DNA from: Prorocentrum cordatum | Taxonomy: Eukaryota > Sar > Dinophyceae > Prorocentrales > Prorocentraceae | DNA: 64,000 nt | Direction of reading: 5' to 3' | Assembly: GCA_963575745.1 (NCBI GenBank) | Contig: CAUYUJ010003911.1 | Coordinates: forward strand, 1 to 64,000 | In this document: one piece after another, positions 33,361 to 46,374 of the stretch | Layout of the letters: the number at the start of each line of letters is the position of its first letter | Position numbering within the stretch: the first letter of the stretch is position 1 | Program-made: the position numbers and the translations under genes | Notes under the pieces: model-generated | What the model was told of the DNA's origin: nothing | Database searches by the model: none | Seen by the model: the letters and a program-made list of their open reading frames with translations, nothing else

Positions 33361-34309
33361 ATTATGGCCGCCGTCTTGCGACGCAGGGCTTGAACTCTTC
33401 TATCGTAGTAGGTAGCGTGATCGGAGTGCCGCTCTCAAAAGAGGGCTCCTCGGTGTCGATGCTGCTGTCGGTGTCTGAGTTGTTCTGGTCCGCTGCAGGC
33501 GTCGTTGGTGATGCCGTTGATGCTGCTGCCAATGTGCTCGGCACTGCAGCTGGCATGGCGGTGGATCTAAGTTGGGTCCTTCGTCTCGATCTTCTGCTGG
33601 ATATGTGCGTTGATGTTTGGCCGTTGGCGCTGTGCCGCTGGACGGCCTCTCGTTGTCCTCATGCGGCAAAGTGCGCGACTTGTGTACGCGGTCGTCGTCG
33701 TCGTCTCCTTCGTGCTTGCGCTTGCGAAGTCGTGGCGGCATGTCGCCTTCTTCAGGCGGTGGGACTGCTGGTGGTGCTTCTGGAACCCGCAACTGCTCAG
33801 GTAGCGCTGGCGGTGCTGGATGCATGTTCGTGTCCACTGTCACTTCCACTTGGTCTCCGCCACCGCCATCATAGCTGCAAGGTCTGAAGAACAGTTGCAC
33901 GAAAGCAATATTCCGCCAATAGGGCTCTGGTCGCTCATCTGCACAAAAGATACGTCACCAATCAACGCAGGCGCTGCCGAACTGAACCGTAAAATATCGC
34001 GTCGGATGATGCTTCTACCACCAGTGCTGAAGATGATGAATACCACAATCAAACCGTGCTCCAAGACGATGTCGCATGCCCGCAAGTAGGGCAAACTGCA
34101 CCACTGCGCTCCACATCTTCGGATACTGGACCGCACTGCGAGTAAGCTCCATTGTCCAGCCGATAAAACGCACCATCAGAACCTGAGAGTCACTCGAGAA
34201 CAATAACCCGCAAAAGACGACACTTGATCGGTAACCGCGCTGATGTCCGTAATATTGCCGCCAATGCGCATTGACATGGGTCGGACCTCGCGTAAAACAG
34301 ATAGGTCTG
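33361..34309 (-). pseudogene. Variable linker between copia integrase and RT
   Basis: The minus strand carries a low-complexity acidic and Pro-rich stretch (PPEEGDMPPRLRKRKHEGDD near 33760-33700), typical of the variable tail after a copia integrase. The rest (33901-34309) is in broken frames. No catalytic motif is expected or seen. Confidence 0.5.
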
Positions 34310-35311
34310 TCACTCTGCATGTTCCAACCAAATGGGTAGACCCTTCTGCTCTGTCTTCCCCATGATGTCCACGTGCTCGCCCACCTGCAAGTTCAACTCC
34401 TGCCCCGGCGCTGTGATCTGAGACGTCAGTGCACGTTGAATCCGCGCTTGTGCCGTGGACTCAATCATGGATATCTCGGGTAATTCTCGCACTCGACGCG
34501 CATGTCTAGTCAATCCTGGCAGACCGCCGAAATCATCGCGTGGAGGTGCTGGATCCATTTTGTCAAGATCTTGAAGTTGTGCTGGCTGCCGTCCATAGAG
34601 TGCTTGCTCTGGTGTGGACCCGCCAACGTTGAGAATCTGATTGCGCGCCATCATAGCTTCTGCCACGATGTACTCGTCGGGCACGGCCATGTCGAGCTCC
34701 TCCGCTTGCGACTTGGTACGCCTGATGGTATTCCTGCTGATATCGTGATGCCTCTCGACGATGGCTGCCTTGGATCCGACTGGCTTGGCTCGTCGCTGAA
34801 TTTGATGTCAATCACAATAGAGTCGTGCTTCGTCGGATTCCAGTGCTCCTTCTTAATCTGCGATGAGATGCTGCGGCGCACCGTGGATGGCCACCTAGCT
34901 GAGGTGGACAACCTTCAGGACGTCCGGGGGCTCTTTGATCATGCTGATGCCGCCTCCTGAAAACATCCAGCATTCATCCATCAAGTGTACCACAATGAGA
35001 TCGCCGACGAGAAGAACATCAACCTGCACGTACTCATTGAAGGCACGTGATAACCTCAATGTAGGCATACTCTTCGTAGAAGAGTATGCCTACCACTGTC
35101 TGCAAGCACGGCAAGAGTCAACCATGTCGTCCGTAATGTCACAGACATCCATCATGTCCATCGAGATACCCGCGTTCTGAAGCATTGTGATCGTATGTTT
35201 GTTTGTGCGTGCCACCATCGTATAAGTAGAACTCGTAGAGTGCGACGTACGAGGATCATGTCTGCTGACTTCAGCCGATGCAATGCTCTTCCCAGATCGC
35301 ATGGTGACCAT
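34310..35311 (-). pseudogene. Copia integrase, broken
   Basis: From 35311 the minus strand reads a zinc-binding segment ending DSCRACRQW and a TAG. Then, past a perfect hairpin, it reads RLSRAFNEYVQVDVLLVGDL (first catalytic Asp region; family FNE.VQ.DLLF) and HLMDECWMFSGGG. A later frame (34690-34310) holds AEAMMARNQILNVGGSTPEQALYGRQPAQL, the conserved integrase C-terminal segment. The remaining D and E of the DDE triad fall in the disrupted part (34950-34650) and are not identified. Integrase would insert the cDNA into the chromosome; this copy cannot. Confidence 0.72.
35061..35093. repeat. Perfect 15-bp inverted repeat with 3-base loop
   Basis: GTAGGCATACTCTTC, loop GTA, GAAGAGTATGCCTAC. 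All 15 arm positions pair. It lies in the integrase remnant immediately after the CxxC zinc-binding pair and creates the TAG stop there. Confidence 0.95.
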
Positions 35312-37879
35312 ATTCGCAAGTCCGTTGCAATTGGTAGTCCATTTTCTTCCGTCCGAGTACCTCCAGCTCGTGCTCGCGATTGCCCTGAATCGCTAGCTCC
35401 ACCACGCTGTCCTAGTACATCTGCTAGTCGTAGCCGTCCTCGATCTGCTGCTGCTGCTTCACTATCAGTACTACGGGTCCTGGTGCGACTGCTGGCGCGG
35501 CTGCCGCTGGCGATGGAGGTAGCGCTGGAAGTGGTAGCTCAAGTCCCAGATCACTATCCACTCGATTCGCTTCATCGTGTAGTCATTATCGTGGATCTCG
35601 TGGTAGTTTCGTCGTGTGCCGCTTGCCTGCGATACGAATGCTGGCGTCTGCCCACTTGCAGTCTGGCCCGTTGGCGTGTCCTTCATGACCCCGCGGCTTG
35701 TAGGTCTTGCAAGAAGGGCATCCTTATTCTCGCGGTGTCACCATTGATCCATGACATATGCTCGGATCTCGCGCGCGCCTGGGGTCGCACATGTCCCGGT
35801 TAGATCTGCATGCGAAAACTTGACCCATTCTGGTAGTTTCCGTGATCCTGCTGCTGGTCGTGATCGCGGTGTTGGTCCAGCTGCTGGTTCTGGTGGTTCA
35901 GCTGCTACAACTGATACTACCACCAGGTGGCGGTGCTGGTAGCAGCGCTGCGGCTGCCGATGCTGCCGATGCCGCTGATGGGGCTGCTGCTGAGCCTGCT
36001 CCTGGCGCTTGTAGTCGTCGTTGATGCGGCCTCGCTGCAGCTGCTGCCCCGGGCGCCTGCTCCTCATCGCTGAAGTCGTCTGCTGGGGAGAAGTCCTGGC
36101 GCTTGCCGAGCCGTCGTAGCAGGTCGCGAACGCCCGCGGCAATGAGCTTTGCCAGCCCCAAAGTCCACAGCCTGGAATCATGAGAGCTCCCAACTGAGAT
36201 AACTGCCTGCTCATGCATTCGATCACACTTAAGATTCAAGTGTGGCCTGACCAACAGGATTTGAAATGCCCCGAACTCCGTAGGCTTGAACAGACGTCGA
36301 AGAACTGTGATTAAGTACGTAATCCCAAGCAGGCATATGGTACATCTCCGAAGTCTGTGGATGCTCTGAAACAACGTCGATGCCGTTTGAATTGAAATTC
36401 AGCAGTGGCGCCCGCGAGCATAGCCAGTGGCACTGAAGTCTGGCGGCTCGCCTTCCACTTCTCTGGGTTCGCGCACCTGAGCGTCTGCCGGCCCGGAAGC
36501 CCGGCGCAGGGAACGCTGAAAATGGCCACCATGACCTTGTGAGGTCGCAAGTACTGCCATAGTGCTGCTTCCTGCGCCAGGCCCAGCAGGTCGACGCCGA
36601 TGATGATGTCGGAGTCGAGGCCGACCCTGACCTCATGGAATCGATGAAGTCGCGACGTCGTCGTACTTGCATGTCTTGGGCAGGTGTTCGCAAGTCCCCT
36701 CGGTCGTGGCCGAGCCGCTCAGGCCACGCATCGCTGCAATGAATAGTGAGCACGAGGTCCGTTCTGGCTCGTCCCCAACGATATGGTCGGCGTCGTCAGA
36801 GATGCAGCGTTCGGTCTGGCACAGAAGTCCACATGGCCTGCTTGAGACCTGGAGTCGTCAAGCCCAAAATCGTCGATGTGCTGCTCGACCTTGAACTTCC
36901 GCTTCGCACCTTGTGTCGTATGTGCTGGATCGATGGCCTGCGCTTCCCGGCATCGTTTTCGTTCCTTGGCTCGCGCTGCTACATCGGTTGAGTATGCCGT
37001 GGATGCTTAGGCAACAGCGTCGGACTCAACGTGATTGCCACTGCTCTTGCGCGTCGCCGTTGGCGCGGAGCGCGCCGGTGTCGATGTAGCCAGTACTGCC
37101 GATGATAAGGTAACAACTTGCTCTCGTGATAGCTAGTGCTCTGCGTCGAACAGTAGTTCCAAGAGACATGCCACTGCCTCGGGGGCCTCGGCGCTGCCGT
37201 TCACGCACAGAGCTGCCGAGTCGAAACTCGACTCCAAGCGCACTGTGGAAGCGCGCCCGCCGTCATAACGATGAACGAGCGCAGTCTTCAGACCGCCGAT
37301 CTCGCGCTGCTCGCCGACGAAGTCATGGATCTGGTGCTGCGCCCAGGCCATTTGCACTCGTTTGTCAGCTCCGAGAAGTAGCGCCCCTTTAAATTCAACC
37401 TGTTGTTCGCCAAGTTGAGACCGACGACTTGACGTCGTCGCCGATGCGACCGCGTGAACTGCCCCGTCGTAGGAGGTCCTGAAAGACATGCCAAGTAGAA
37501 CAGGTTGATGCCTATGATGTAGCGTTTGCAATAAATTGCGGCTCGCTGCCGTCGCGCGCCGCGAGCTGCGGCTGCGCGCGCGGGCCTTGAGCCGCCGAAT
37601 GCATGCGCGGCCCTTCTGGCCCCCAACGTCACCAACGACCCAAAGTGCGCGAGTGGAGCGATCACGCATAGGAAGAACTCGAGGCAGGGATATAATGGAG
37701 ATGCCGTCGCGCGCCTTTGGTGGCCCGCTCCTGTCGCGGAGCCTCGGCGCGGCGCTCCGCCGAGCGGCCAGCTCCATTGCGGTTGACGCCGCTGTCTGCC
37801 GCGCCCTTGCCGGACTTCCAGGCGGTCTGGAATCCGCGCTCGATGCTGAGCATGGCCGCGCTCTGGGTCTTTGTCGTAG
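35312..37879 (-). pseudogene. Copia internal region between protease and integrase, mostly unassigned
   Basis: Several overlapping minus-strand frames remain open for 70-250 codons with no motif I can name. Trp-rich and Gln-rich pieces occur, along with an Ala-rich low-complexity part near 35900-36050. By position this should hold the protease C-terminus, a linker and the start of integrase. No second element is recognised within it. Confidence 0.45.
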
Positions 37880-38552
37880 CATTGATCGCCCATCATCTTC
37901 ATCTTCTCAAATTCCACGCAGGGAACGAGTGGACGTCCGCCCAGGCTGCTCTCGATCTTCACCGTCGAAGTCCCATGTGGCGCGTCCACGCGTACTCGAC
38001 CTGGCCCGCATAGATGTTCTTCCTCATTAACCAAGTCGATGACAGCCCTCCGCGCGCGCATGGACTTGACTCCCCACGACGACGGCACCGTCGAGGGGCC
38101 CTGGTCGGCGCCGACCACGGGCGCCTCGTAGGTGGCGTCGCTAGCCACGTCGTTCGCAATGCATCTCCACTTCCCACTCGACAATCTGACTCTGCTTCCC
38201 AACTCCTGAAACGTTGGTGGGCTCAGCCAACCTCCGCTACTTCACCTGGTGAACGAGGCCCTTGACATTCAAGGTGTTGGTGTTGCGCTGCACGAAAGAG
38301 ATCGACAACTAAATTGTCGCGCGCTCCTGCGTCGACAAGGTGGCCTTCTCGGCCTTCACTTGGAAACCTAGCTTTCAGGAGAAATATCTGCTCGCGGTTC
38401 AAGTCTGCAGCGTAGAACGTCTCGCCGTCGGCAGTCTCGAGGTCGATATACCACCAAGGAAAGAATCGTGCCGCAGTCTGCTCGCCGTCATTCTCCGTCC
38501 TGTCCAGGATCTGCAGCTGCTGTATGATACTCGCACCTAAAGTCGGGGCCAT
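37880..38552 (-). pseudogene. Copia aspartic protease remnant
   Basis: The minus strand from 38552 reads FFPWWYIDLETADGETFYAA and then EGREGHLVDAGARDNLV (active site near 38336-38320; the usual DTGA or DSGA is DAGA). After a frameshift, DLVNEEEHLCGPGRVRVDAP and VKIESSLGGRPLVPCVEFE (near 38030-37910) follow. This order matches the protease region of dinoflagellate copia elements as I recall it, in which LVD.GA.DNLVG and a GHL.LP..E segment recur. The enzyme would process the gag-pol polyprotein. The active-site change and the frameshift make it non-functional. Confidence 0.6.
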
Positions 38553-40310
38553 CGGCCGCTGGTGTTGGCCCGCATCAGCTGCTGCAACTGTCGCCCCTGC
38601 TGAACTTCACGACTTGGCGGCGGTGCGATGCCCATGGCCTCGTTCACGTACTGCTGCCAATCCACTTGTGGTGAGTGGCATGCCAGAGTTTGCCCCTCGT
38701 CGTGCTGACCCTGGAAGAACTGATACTGCATCATGGACGTGGCCCCGGGCCGTAGGCCGCGCTCACTTGCTGCCGATGCTGATTCTCGTGGCGCTTGACT
38801 GACATGACGGTACACCTTGGGGCAGTTATGTCGCAGATGCTCGTCGCTCCCACACTCGCGGCATTTCATGGTCTCGCCCGTGGTTGGATATGTTCTGTTC
38901 ATCAGCCCATGGTGCTCTCCATGATGCTGCTGTCCATGATGCTGCTGCTGATCTCGGCCTTCACCGCGTCCATTGAAGGTGGGGCCCATATCCGCTGTGT
39001 CGTCGGTTGGGAAGTAACCTGGCCTGCCGAACTGTCGTATGATTAGTGATTGGCCCTTTCCGTACTGTGATCGTCGCCCGTGGTACCCTCTCGCAAACCG
39101 CTTGAAACGTGTCGCGCGCTTGGTGTAGGCTCTGTACTCCTTCTTCAAGTTCAACTAGTAATAATAGAGCACTGTCGCGATATTGACCCTGCTGGTAGGT
39201 TTGTGCTGCATACGTCTCGATGGCCTCGTCGGTACACTCTGGGCCCGCCTGATAGTCATCCTCTGACTCTGCGTCGCTGTCGCCGAACAAATCATCAAAC
39301 TCGTGATCCTCGTCACTCGCGTTGCGTGTCTGGTATGCTGGTGCCGGTGCCGACGCAGGCGCGTCGGCCAGACCCTGGCCGCCGAAGCCGCCGTGGTCGC
39401 CATATGCCGCAATCGGTGCTGGGCTCACGTTGCCGAAGTAGCTCATATGCGCCTGTTGTCCTGGATGTGCGCTCTGCGTTGCCGTACCATGAGGATGATG
39501 TTCTCAGATGTGCACCTGCTGTCGAATGTGCCTCTTCAGCATGTTTAGCTGGTCCTCTGTCGTCGGCAACTGGCCATTCAGTGGGATCCAAATCTGTGAC
39601 CACATAATAGGCACCACCTTCAGCCCGCGAAGTAATATCCAAGCCAGGCCCTGAGGTCTCAGCCCGAAATTCGCTTGCAGGTTCGTCGCTCGGTAGACCA
39701 CAATGTCAAAACGCGACAATGCCAGATCTATCGTCTCGCCTTGCCTTCTCGTGAACCCCAGAAGTTGTGAAAGCAATATGATGTCCTGCTCCTTATCAAG
39801 CTTGCCAAACCGTCGAGAAGATCCTGAAGCAGGATCGTGATGCCAGACACCTGGATCACACGTTGCACTTTGCAATCATATCCCTGCTGTCCGTTAGCCA
39901 ACAATTTGTCTACATTCATCTCGCGTCCAAGAACTCTTGCCATTCCCGCCGAGCTGCAATACCGCTGCTGGCCCCTGCCGATTAACTGGTACTTCCGTGG
40001 CCGCTGACCACAAGATAAGGTCCGGCGCGGAGACCCACCATCGAAAAGTACGCTCCACTTCTGGACTCCAGCTCGGCAGTGTCCTGCAGTTGGCCATGTC
40101 CAGGCCCTGAGTGTTATTTGGTCCAAATCTCTGATGTTTAGCTCCGTGCTGCGCTGGTGGTCCCTGGCCGTTGTTCTTTGCCACCGGAGATCTTCGCGTC
40201 GCAAATGTAAACTGGAAGCACTCCAAAAAAGTGGTGCATTCGTGGGTCCTGTCGAAGCCAGTGGTCACCTCGCAACTCACGCTGTCGAAGGAGTGGCCGA
40301 CAAGCACACA
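38553..40310 (-). pseudogene. Copia gag with CCHC zinc knuckle, frameshifted
   Basis: The clearest piece is a CCHC knuckle, CRECGSDEHLRHNC (38822-38863, C-x2-C-x4-H-x4-C), which packages RNA. Upstream in the reading direction, one frame gives RQGETIDLALSRFDIVVYRA, GLAWILLRGLKVVP and LPTTEDQLNMLKRHIRQQVH (39770-39510), the helical core pattern of copia gag. An acidic spacer with DEDHEFDDLFGDSDAESEDD (39310-39250) lies between. The N-terminal part (40310-39730) is split between two frames. No single frame spans gag, so it is inactive. Confidence 0.75.
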
Positions 40311-40341
40311 AGACCTGCGGAGGGCAGGGAAGCACAGATGT

Positions 40342-40353
40342 GCTCCGTTACCA
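40342..40353 (-). other. Primer-binding site of the copia element
   Basis: On the minus strand, two bases after the 5' LTR end, the sequence is TGGTAACGGAGC. It matches the initiator-Met tRNA primer site used by many copia elements (TGGTATCAGAGC) at 10 of 12 positions. Position and sequence together support the LTR boundary at 40356. Confidence 0.8.
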
Positions 40354-40355
40354 CG

Positions 40356-40562
40356 TGCAGTGGCACGTAGAAGCGGCGGCAGCGGGATAAGGAAGTAACC
40401 TATATTTCAATCAGTGCGTGCTCGAATCCACAACTGTGACGCGTCTGGAGCCATAACATCAGATACGGTATACATAAACTCCTAAGAGGAGATATATGTA
40501 CGCTTCTAGTGAACGTGCAGAGTTCGGGGGATCTTACATAACTCTGTCTTAAAAAGGCCACA
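40356..40562 (-). repeat. 5' LTR of the copia element
   Basis: Read on the minus strand it starts TGTGGCCTTTTTAAGACAGAG and ends ...GCCACTGCA. It pairs with 30998-31201. No promoter element can be named. Confidence 0.85.
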
Positions 40563-40917
40563 TTGTACTGGAGGAGGAGGAGGTGGAGGAGGTGGAGCAG
40601 GAGGATGGGAGGAGGAGGAGGAGGAGGAGGAAAAAGAGGAGCCTTCCTTTGTGGGAGATCCACGTTCCCGCGCCTCCAGATGGCTCAGCCAAGACGCTGC
40701 AGCTGCGGGAGGAGCTGCTGGCAATTGAAATCAGAGACCAAAATGTCATCTTCTCCTCTCTTCCTCATCCTCTTTCTCGTCCTACTCCTCGTCGTCGTTG
40801 TCTTCATCATCATCATCAGCAGCACTATCACCACCACCATCATAATCATAAGCAGCATCATCAGCATCTTCAGCATCAGCATCAGCAGCAGCATGATCAT
40901 CAGCATGATCATCATCG

Positions 40918-40990
<73 letters not shown>

Positions 40991-40993
40991 TAC

Positions 40994-41065
<72 letters not shown>

Positions 41066-41690
41066 GATCCGAAACATCATCCGCATCAGCATCGTCACCA
41101 TCATCATCAGCATCATCATCACCATCACCATCATCATCCTCATCAGCCTCGTCGTCGTCATCATCAGCATCGTCTTCTTCTTCATCATCATTATCATCAC
41201 CATCTCATCGTTATAGTCATCATGCTCCTTGTCCGGGGGTCGCTCGGATGGCTCTGCCGGGGGGGTCCTCCATCTGACGTTTTCTGAATGATTTGTGCAT
41301 CCCCAAGATGTTTCGGGGGGACCAAGGACCCCCTCCCAGGACTCTCTCGTCGGAACCCTCCCCGGACCCCCCCCCGGGGAAGGGGGAGGGGGGGGGCGGT
41401 CCCCCATCTGGCGTTTTCTTGATGATGTGCGCATCCCCAAGATGTTTTGGGGGGTCCCAGGGACCCCCCTCAGATCTAGCCGCTACCGCCCCCAGGACCC
41501 TCCCCTGGGAACCCTCCCCTGGCACCCCCCCCGGGACCGCTCCAGGGCACGTCAGCTCCAAAAAGCGTCCCCGACGACTCCAAGAGCGCCCTCTCTCCCA
41601 AACAGCGTCCCCGACGACTCCAAGATCACCGAATCCGGAGTCCCCCCGATCGGCGGCACTGGCTGGAGGCCATTACAATCGGAGACCAAA
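40563..41690. repeat. GGA tract, ATC array and short duplicated GC-rich segments
   Basis: A GGA tract (40570-40632) is followed by unique DNA with GAGACCAAAATGTCATCTTC (40734), then a long ATC/CGTCAT array (40800-41215) ending CGTTATAGTCATCATGCTCC. From 41270 to 41640 there are diverged duplicates of GCATCCCCAAGATGTTT (41297 and 41431) and of GCGTCCCCGACGACTCCAAG (41562 and 41604). Confidence 0.85.
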
Positions 41691-42740
<1,050 letters not shown>

Positions 42741-43860
42741 CGCCAGCGCCCACTGACGGCCGGCACGCAAGAGGCGAGGGCGGCGCTCGGTCGGGGGATT
42801 CGCAGCTCCCCCTTCTCTCCCTCCCAGGAGGAGGAGGAGGAGCAGGAGGAGAGGAGGAGGAGGAGGAGGAGGAGGAGCCCTCATCGGCCCGAGGACTCCC
42901 GAGTGGATCTCCAGGCCACGCCGCAGTGGGGGACCCCAAGGCATGGGGCGTTACGTCCTGACCGCGCGAGCCGGCCACCCGACGTGTCCCGCCCAGCCAG
43001 GGGCACTCGGCTCGGCCCTGTCCCACACCCACCCTCCCTCTCCATCCCTCTCTCCCTTCCCCCTCCGTCTCCCCCATCCTCCCTCCCTCCCTACCTCCCT
43101 CCCTCCTCCTCCTCACTGGACGCGGAGCTGACGCCCCCACCAGCCCTCAGGGGGCGGCCCTGAGCGACAGTCCGACGAGTCCACCACCCGTGCACAATTC
43201 GAGGCCAGCAGCAATTCGAGGCTGGCCCTCGTGCGCATCCGCGCTTGCCTCCTGCTGCGGTTCCTGACGTCCGCGCCTTCCTCTCCCCATCCTCCCTTCC
43301 TTTTTCCCTCCTCCCCTCATCCCTCCTCCCCTCATCCCTCCTCTCTTATCCGCTCTCTCCCCTCCTCCGCTCCCCTATCCCTGCTCCCCTCATCCCTCCT
43401 CTTCCTATCCCCTTCCTTTTTCCCTCCTCCCCTCATCCCTCCTCTCTTATCCGCTCTCCGTCTCTCCCTCCTCAAAGCCTCCCTCGCCCCTCCTCCGTCA
43501 TGGATGCCCCCTCCGTCTCCCCCTCTGTCTTCCACCACCCATCCTCCCTCCAGCCCCCGCCACACACCCCACCAACCCTCCCACCCTCACCTGAACCTCT
43601 ATGTTCCCCTGTTCCATTTTTATCCGCCCTTGCTCAATCCTCCCTCCTCCCTCCCTCGATCCCCCAACGCAACCCCACCCCATTCCAGCTGTGCTCCTCC
43701 CTCCTCGCCGAGGCCCCCTCCCACAACCCCTTCCCTCCTCCTTTCCGCCCTCCAACCGTCTCCCTCCCTCCCTCCATCCCTGCTTCCTCCTCCATCCCTG
43801 ACATATCGTGTGCAATGGCTTCATCATCCTCATCACCACCACCGCCATCATCATCCATAT
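42741..43860. repeat. Spacer and CCCTCCT-rich pyrimidine tract
   Basis: GC-rich unique DNA with GGA tracts near 42825-42880 (42741-43280) is followed by C/T-rich DNA. In it CTCCTCCCCTCATCCC is repeated several times (43300-43470). No gene is recognised. Confidence 0.75.
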
Positions 43861-44544
43861 TGCACTGCTCCGTCCTCATCCTCCTCCTGTTTCTTCCTCC
43901 TCCTCCTCCTCCTCCTTCTACTTATCCTCCTCCTCCTCCTTCCGCTTCTGATCCTCCTCATCTGCATCCTGAATCCTCATCCTCCTGTCCCTCCTCCTCC
44001 TCCTCCTCCTCCTCCTCCTCATCATCATCATCATCACCGCCGCCACCACCATCATCATCATCAGCAGCATCAGCCGCAGCATCATAATCAGCAGCAAGAT
44101 CATCAGCATCATCGTCGTCATCGGCATCATCATAATCATAAGCATCAGCATTATCAGCATCACCATCCTAATCATCAACATCATCATTATCATCATCATC
44201 AGCAGCAGCATCATCGTCATCGCCATAATCATCATCGTCATCATCAGCATCGTCATCGTCATCAACACCGTCATCACCATCAGTAGTATTGTCATCATCA
44301 GCATCAGCAGTATCCTCATCCGCACCCCCATCATCATCACCCTACTGATCACCATCATCATCACCACCACCACCACCATCATCATCAGCAGCATAATCAT
44401 CAAAAGCAGCATCATCAGCAGCACCATCAACATCAGCACCACCATCATCTACAGCAGCATCATACTCATCCTCGTCGTCATCATCATCATCATCGTCATC
44501 ATCATCATCCGCATCATCAGCATCAGCATCAGCATCAGCATCAG

Positions 44545-44579
<35 letters not shown>

Positions 44580-45204
44580 CCATCATCATCGTCGTCATCG
44601 GCATCATCATAATCAGCAGCATCAGCATTATCATCACAATCCGAATCATCACCGTCATCACCATCATCATCATCAGCAGCATCATCATTATCAGCATCAT
44701 CATCATCTTCTTCATCATCAGCATCACCATCAGAAGCACCATCATCACCATCATCAGCATCATCATCACCATCATAATCATCAGAATCATCAGCATGATG
44801 ATGATGATCATCATCAACAACATTAGTGTCACCATCATCACCATCACCACCATCATCGTTATCAGCATCAGCATCATCAGCTACAGCAGCATCATCAGCA
44901 GCAGCAGCATCATCAGCAGCAGTAGCATCACCATCATCAGCAGCATCGTCATCATTAGCATCATCATCATCCCCACCTCCATCATCATCATCATCATCAG
45001 CAGCATCAGCAGCAGCAGCAGCAGTAGCATCATCAGCATCAGCATCATCCGCATCATCAACATTATTAGCATCACCACCTCCACCACCACCATCAGCATC
45101 ATCATCAGCAGCATCATCATAAGCAGCATCGCCATTGTTATCATGATCAGCATCAGCATCAGCATCAGCATTATCATCATCATCAGCATCATCATCAACA
45201 TCAA

Positions 45205-45249
<45 letters not shown>

Positions 45250-45560
45250 TATCATCATCACCATCACCATCATCCCACTCCCCCAAAGGTACCTCCTCCC
45301 CTTGCTACGCCATCATCATGAACCTACTCATCACATCGCCATCGTCATCGGTATCGCTGCCGTCATTATCCTATGCGTCCTAGCCACCACCACTCCCGCC
45401 ACCATACCTGTCGCGATCCTCCTAGTAATGATCATCAGCATCATCATCATCATCATCATCATCAGCAGCATCACCACCACCACCATCATCATCATCATAA
45501 GCATCAGCATTAGCATCATCAGCATCAGCATCAGCATCATCATCAGCAACAGCATTTCCC
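43861..45560. repeat. TCC tract and 1.5-kb ATC/AGC array
   Basis: A TCC tract (43870-44020) passes into imperfect ATC with AGC, GTC and ACC interruptions (44020-45270). A unique piece (45275-45430) and more ATC (45431-45550) follow. Some interrupted stretches are internally duplicated, for example CGTCGTCATCGGCATCATCA at 44114 and 44592. Asp-rich minus-strand frames are repeat artefacts. Confidence 0.9.
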
Positions 45561-46374
45561 TTTGTTCCTCTTCCTCTATCAAGTTCCTCTGGCTACCTCA
45601 TCACCATCACAATCACCATCATAATCATCAATCCATCTTTCCCCGACTTCCTCGAATGCCCTTGCTCAGCGACAATGAGCATTGCTCGACGAAGACGACG
45701 ACGACGACGACGACGACGACTCCCTCGAAGAGCATCGCTCGACAACGACGACCTGCGCGAAGAGATGACGCTGACCACCTGGCCCTCGGAGGGTTCCTGG
45801 AGCTCCTTGCCCTCTCTCTCGAGCTCGGACTGGAGAGCCTCCTCGTTCCTCTGCCTCTCCTCGTCGGGGGGGGCGCGGAGGACGAGGAGGAGGAGAAGGA
45901 GGAGGAGCACGAGGGGATGGAGGAGGAGGAGGTTCCATAGAAGCTGAGGGGAGGAACGATAAAAGGGTGCTAAGAGCTGCTGGGGGGTCCTCTGCCCCGC
46001 ATCGCTGAGGGGGCGTACCGCAGGAGAACAGAAATTGCATACGATGCGAAATTGAACCGTCAGAACAACAGGGGCCTATTTTGGCATAGGCCTACATGAA
46101 ACTACGCTGTGTGCCCCGGAATCCCGTCGCTGGGCCCATCGCAGAATGAGAAACTTCCATGTGGCATCAGCCAGCACGCTGGTTTCTAATGTGATGAGCC
46201 TCTTGCACCCGCAGTGTACGAATCCAGCCTGCAAAAGAGCTTAGCGCAGCGAGGCGGAGAGGAGATGAGGTGCACCAGATGGTGCACTTCAGACTGTACG
46301 AACACACTCGGAAGAGGATCCTGAAAAATAGTGTTCAGGTGGCCGCATGAAGGCGCACGCGGAAGCACGCTGCG
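45561..46374. other. Spacer with a short CGA tract, no recognised gene
   Basis: A GAC/CGA tract of about 30 bp lies at 45691-45721. The rest is unique and shows no recognisable domain in any frame. Confidence 0.6.

Larger units (their letters stand above)
30998..40562 (-). mobile_element. Decayed Ty1/copia LTR retrotransposon with both LTRs
   Basis: A 9.6-kb element read on the minus strand. It has two direct terminal repeats of about 205 bp, a primer-binding site 2 bp inside the 5' LTR, and remnants of gag with a CCHC knuckle, aspartic protease, integrase, RT and RNase H. Integrase lies before RT, which is the Ty1/copia order. LTRs are about 80-85% identical by eye, and the coding region is split over many frames with stops, so it is old and inactive. 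The five bases flanking each LTR (AGGCG and TTGTA) do not match, so no target-site duplication is evident. GGA microsatellite lies close to both ends. Confidence 0.85.

Noticed and set aside
30990-40570. Possible 5-bp target duplication AAGGC near the copia ends
   Set aside because: It works only if the LTR is ended inside the aligned region. With TG...CA boundaries the flanks are AGGCG and TTGTA.
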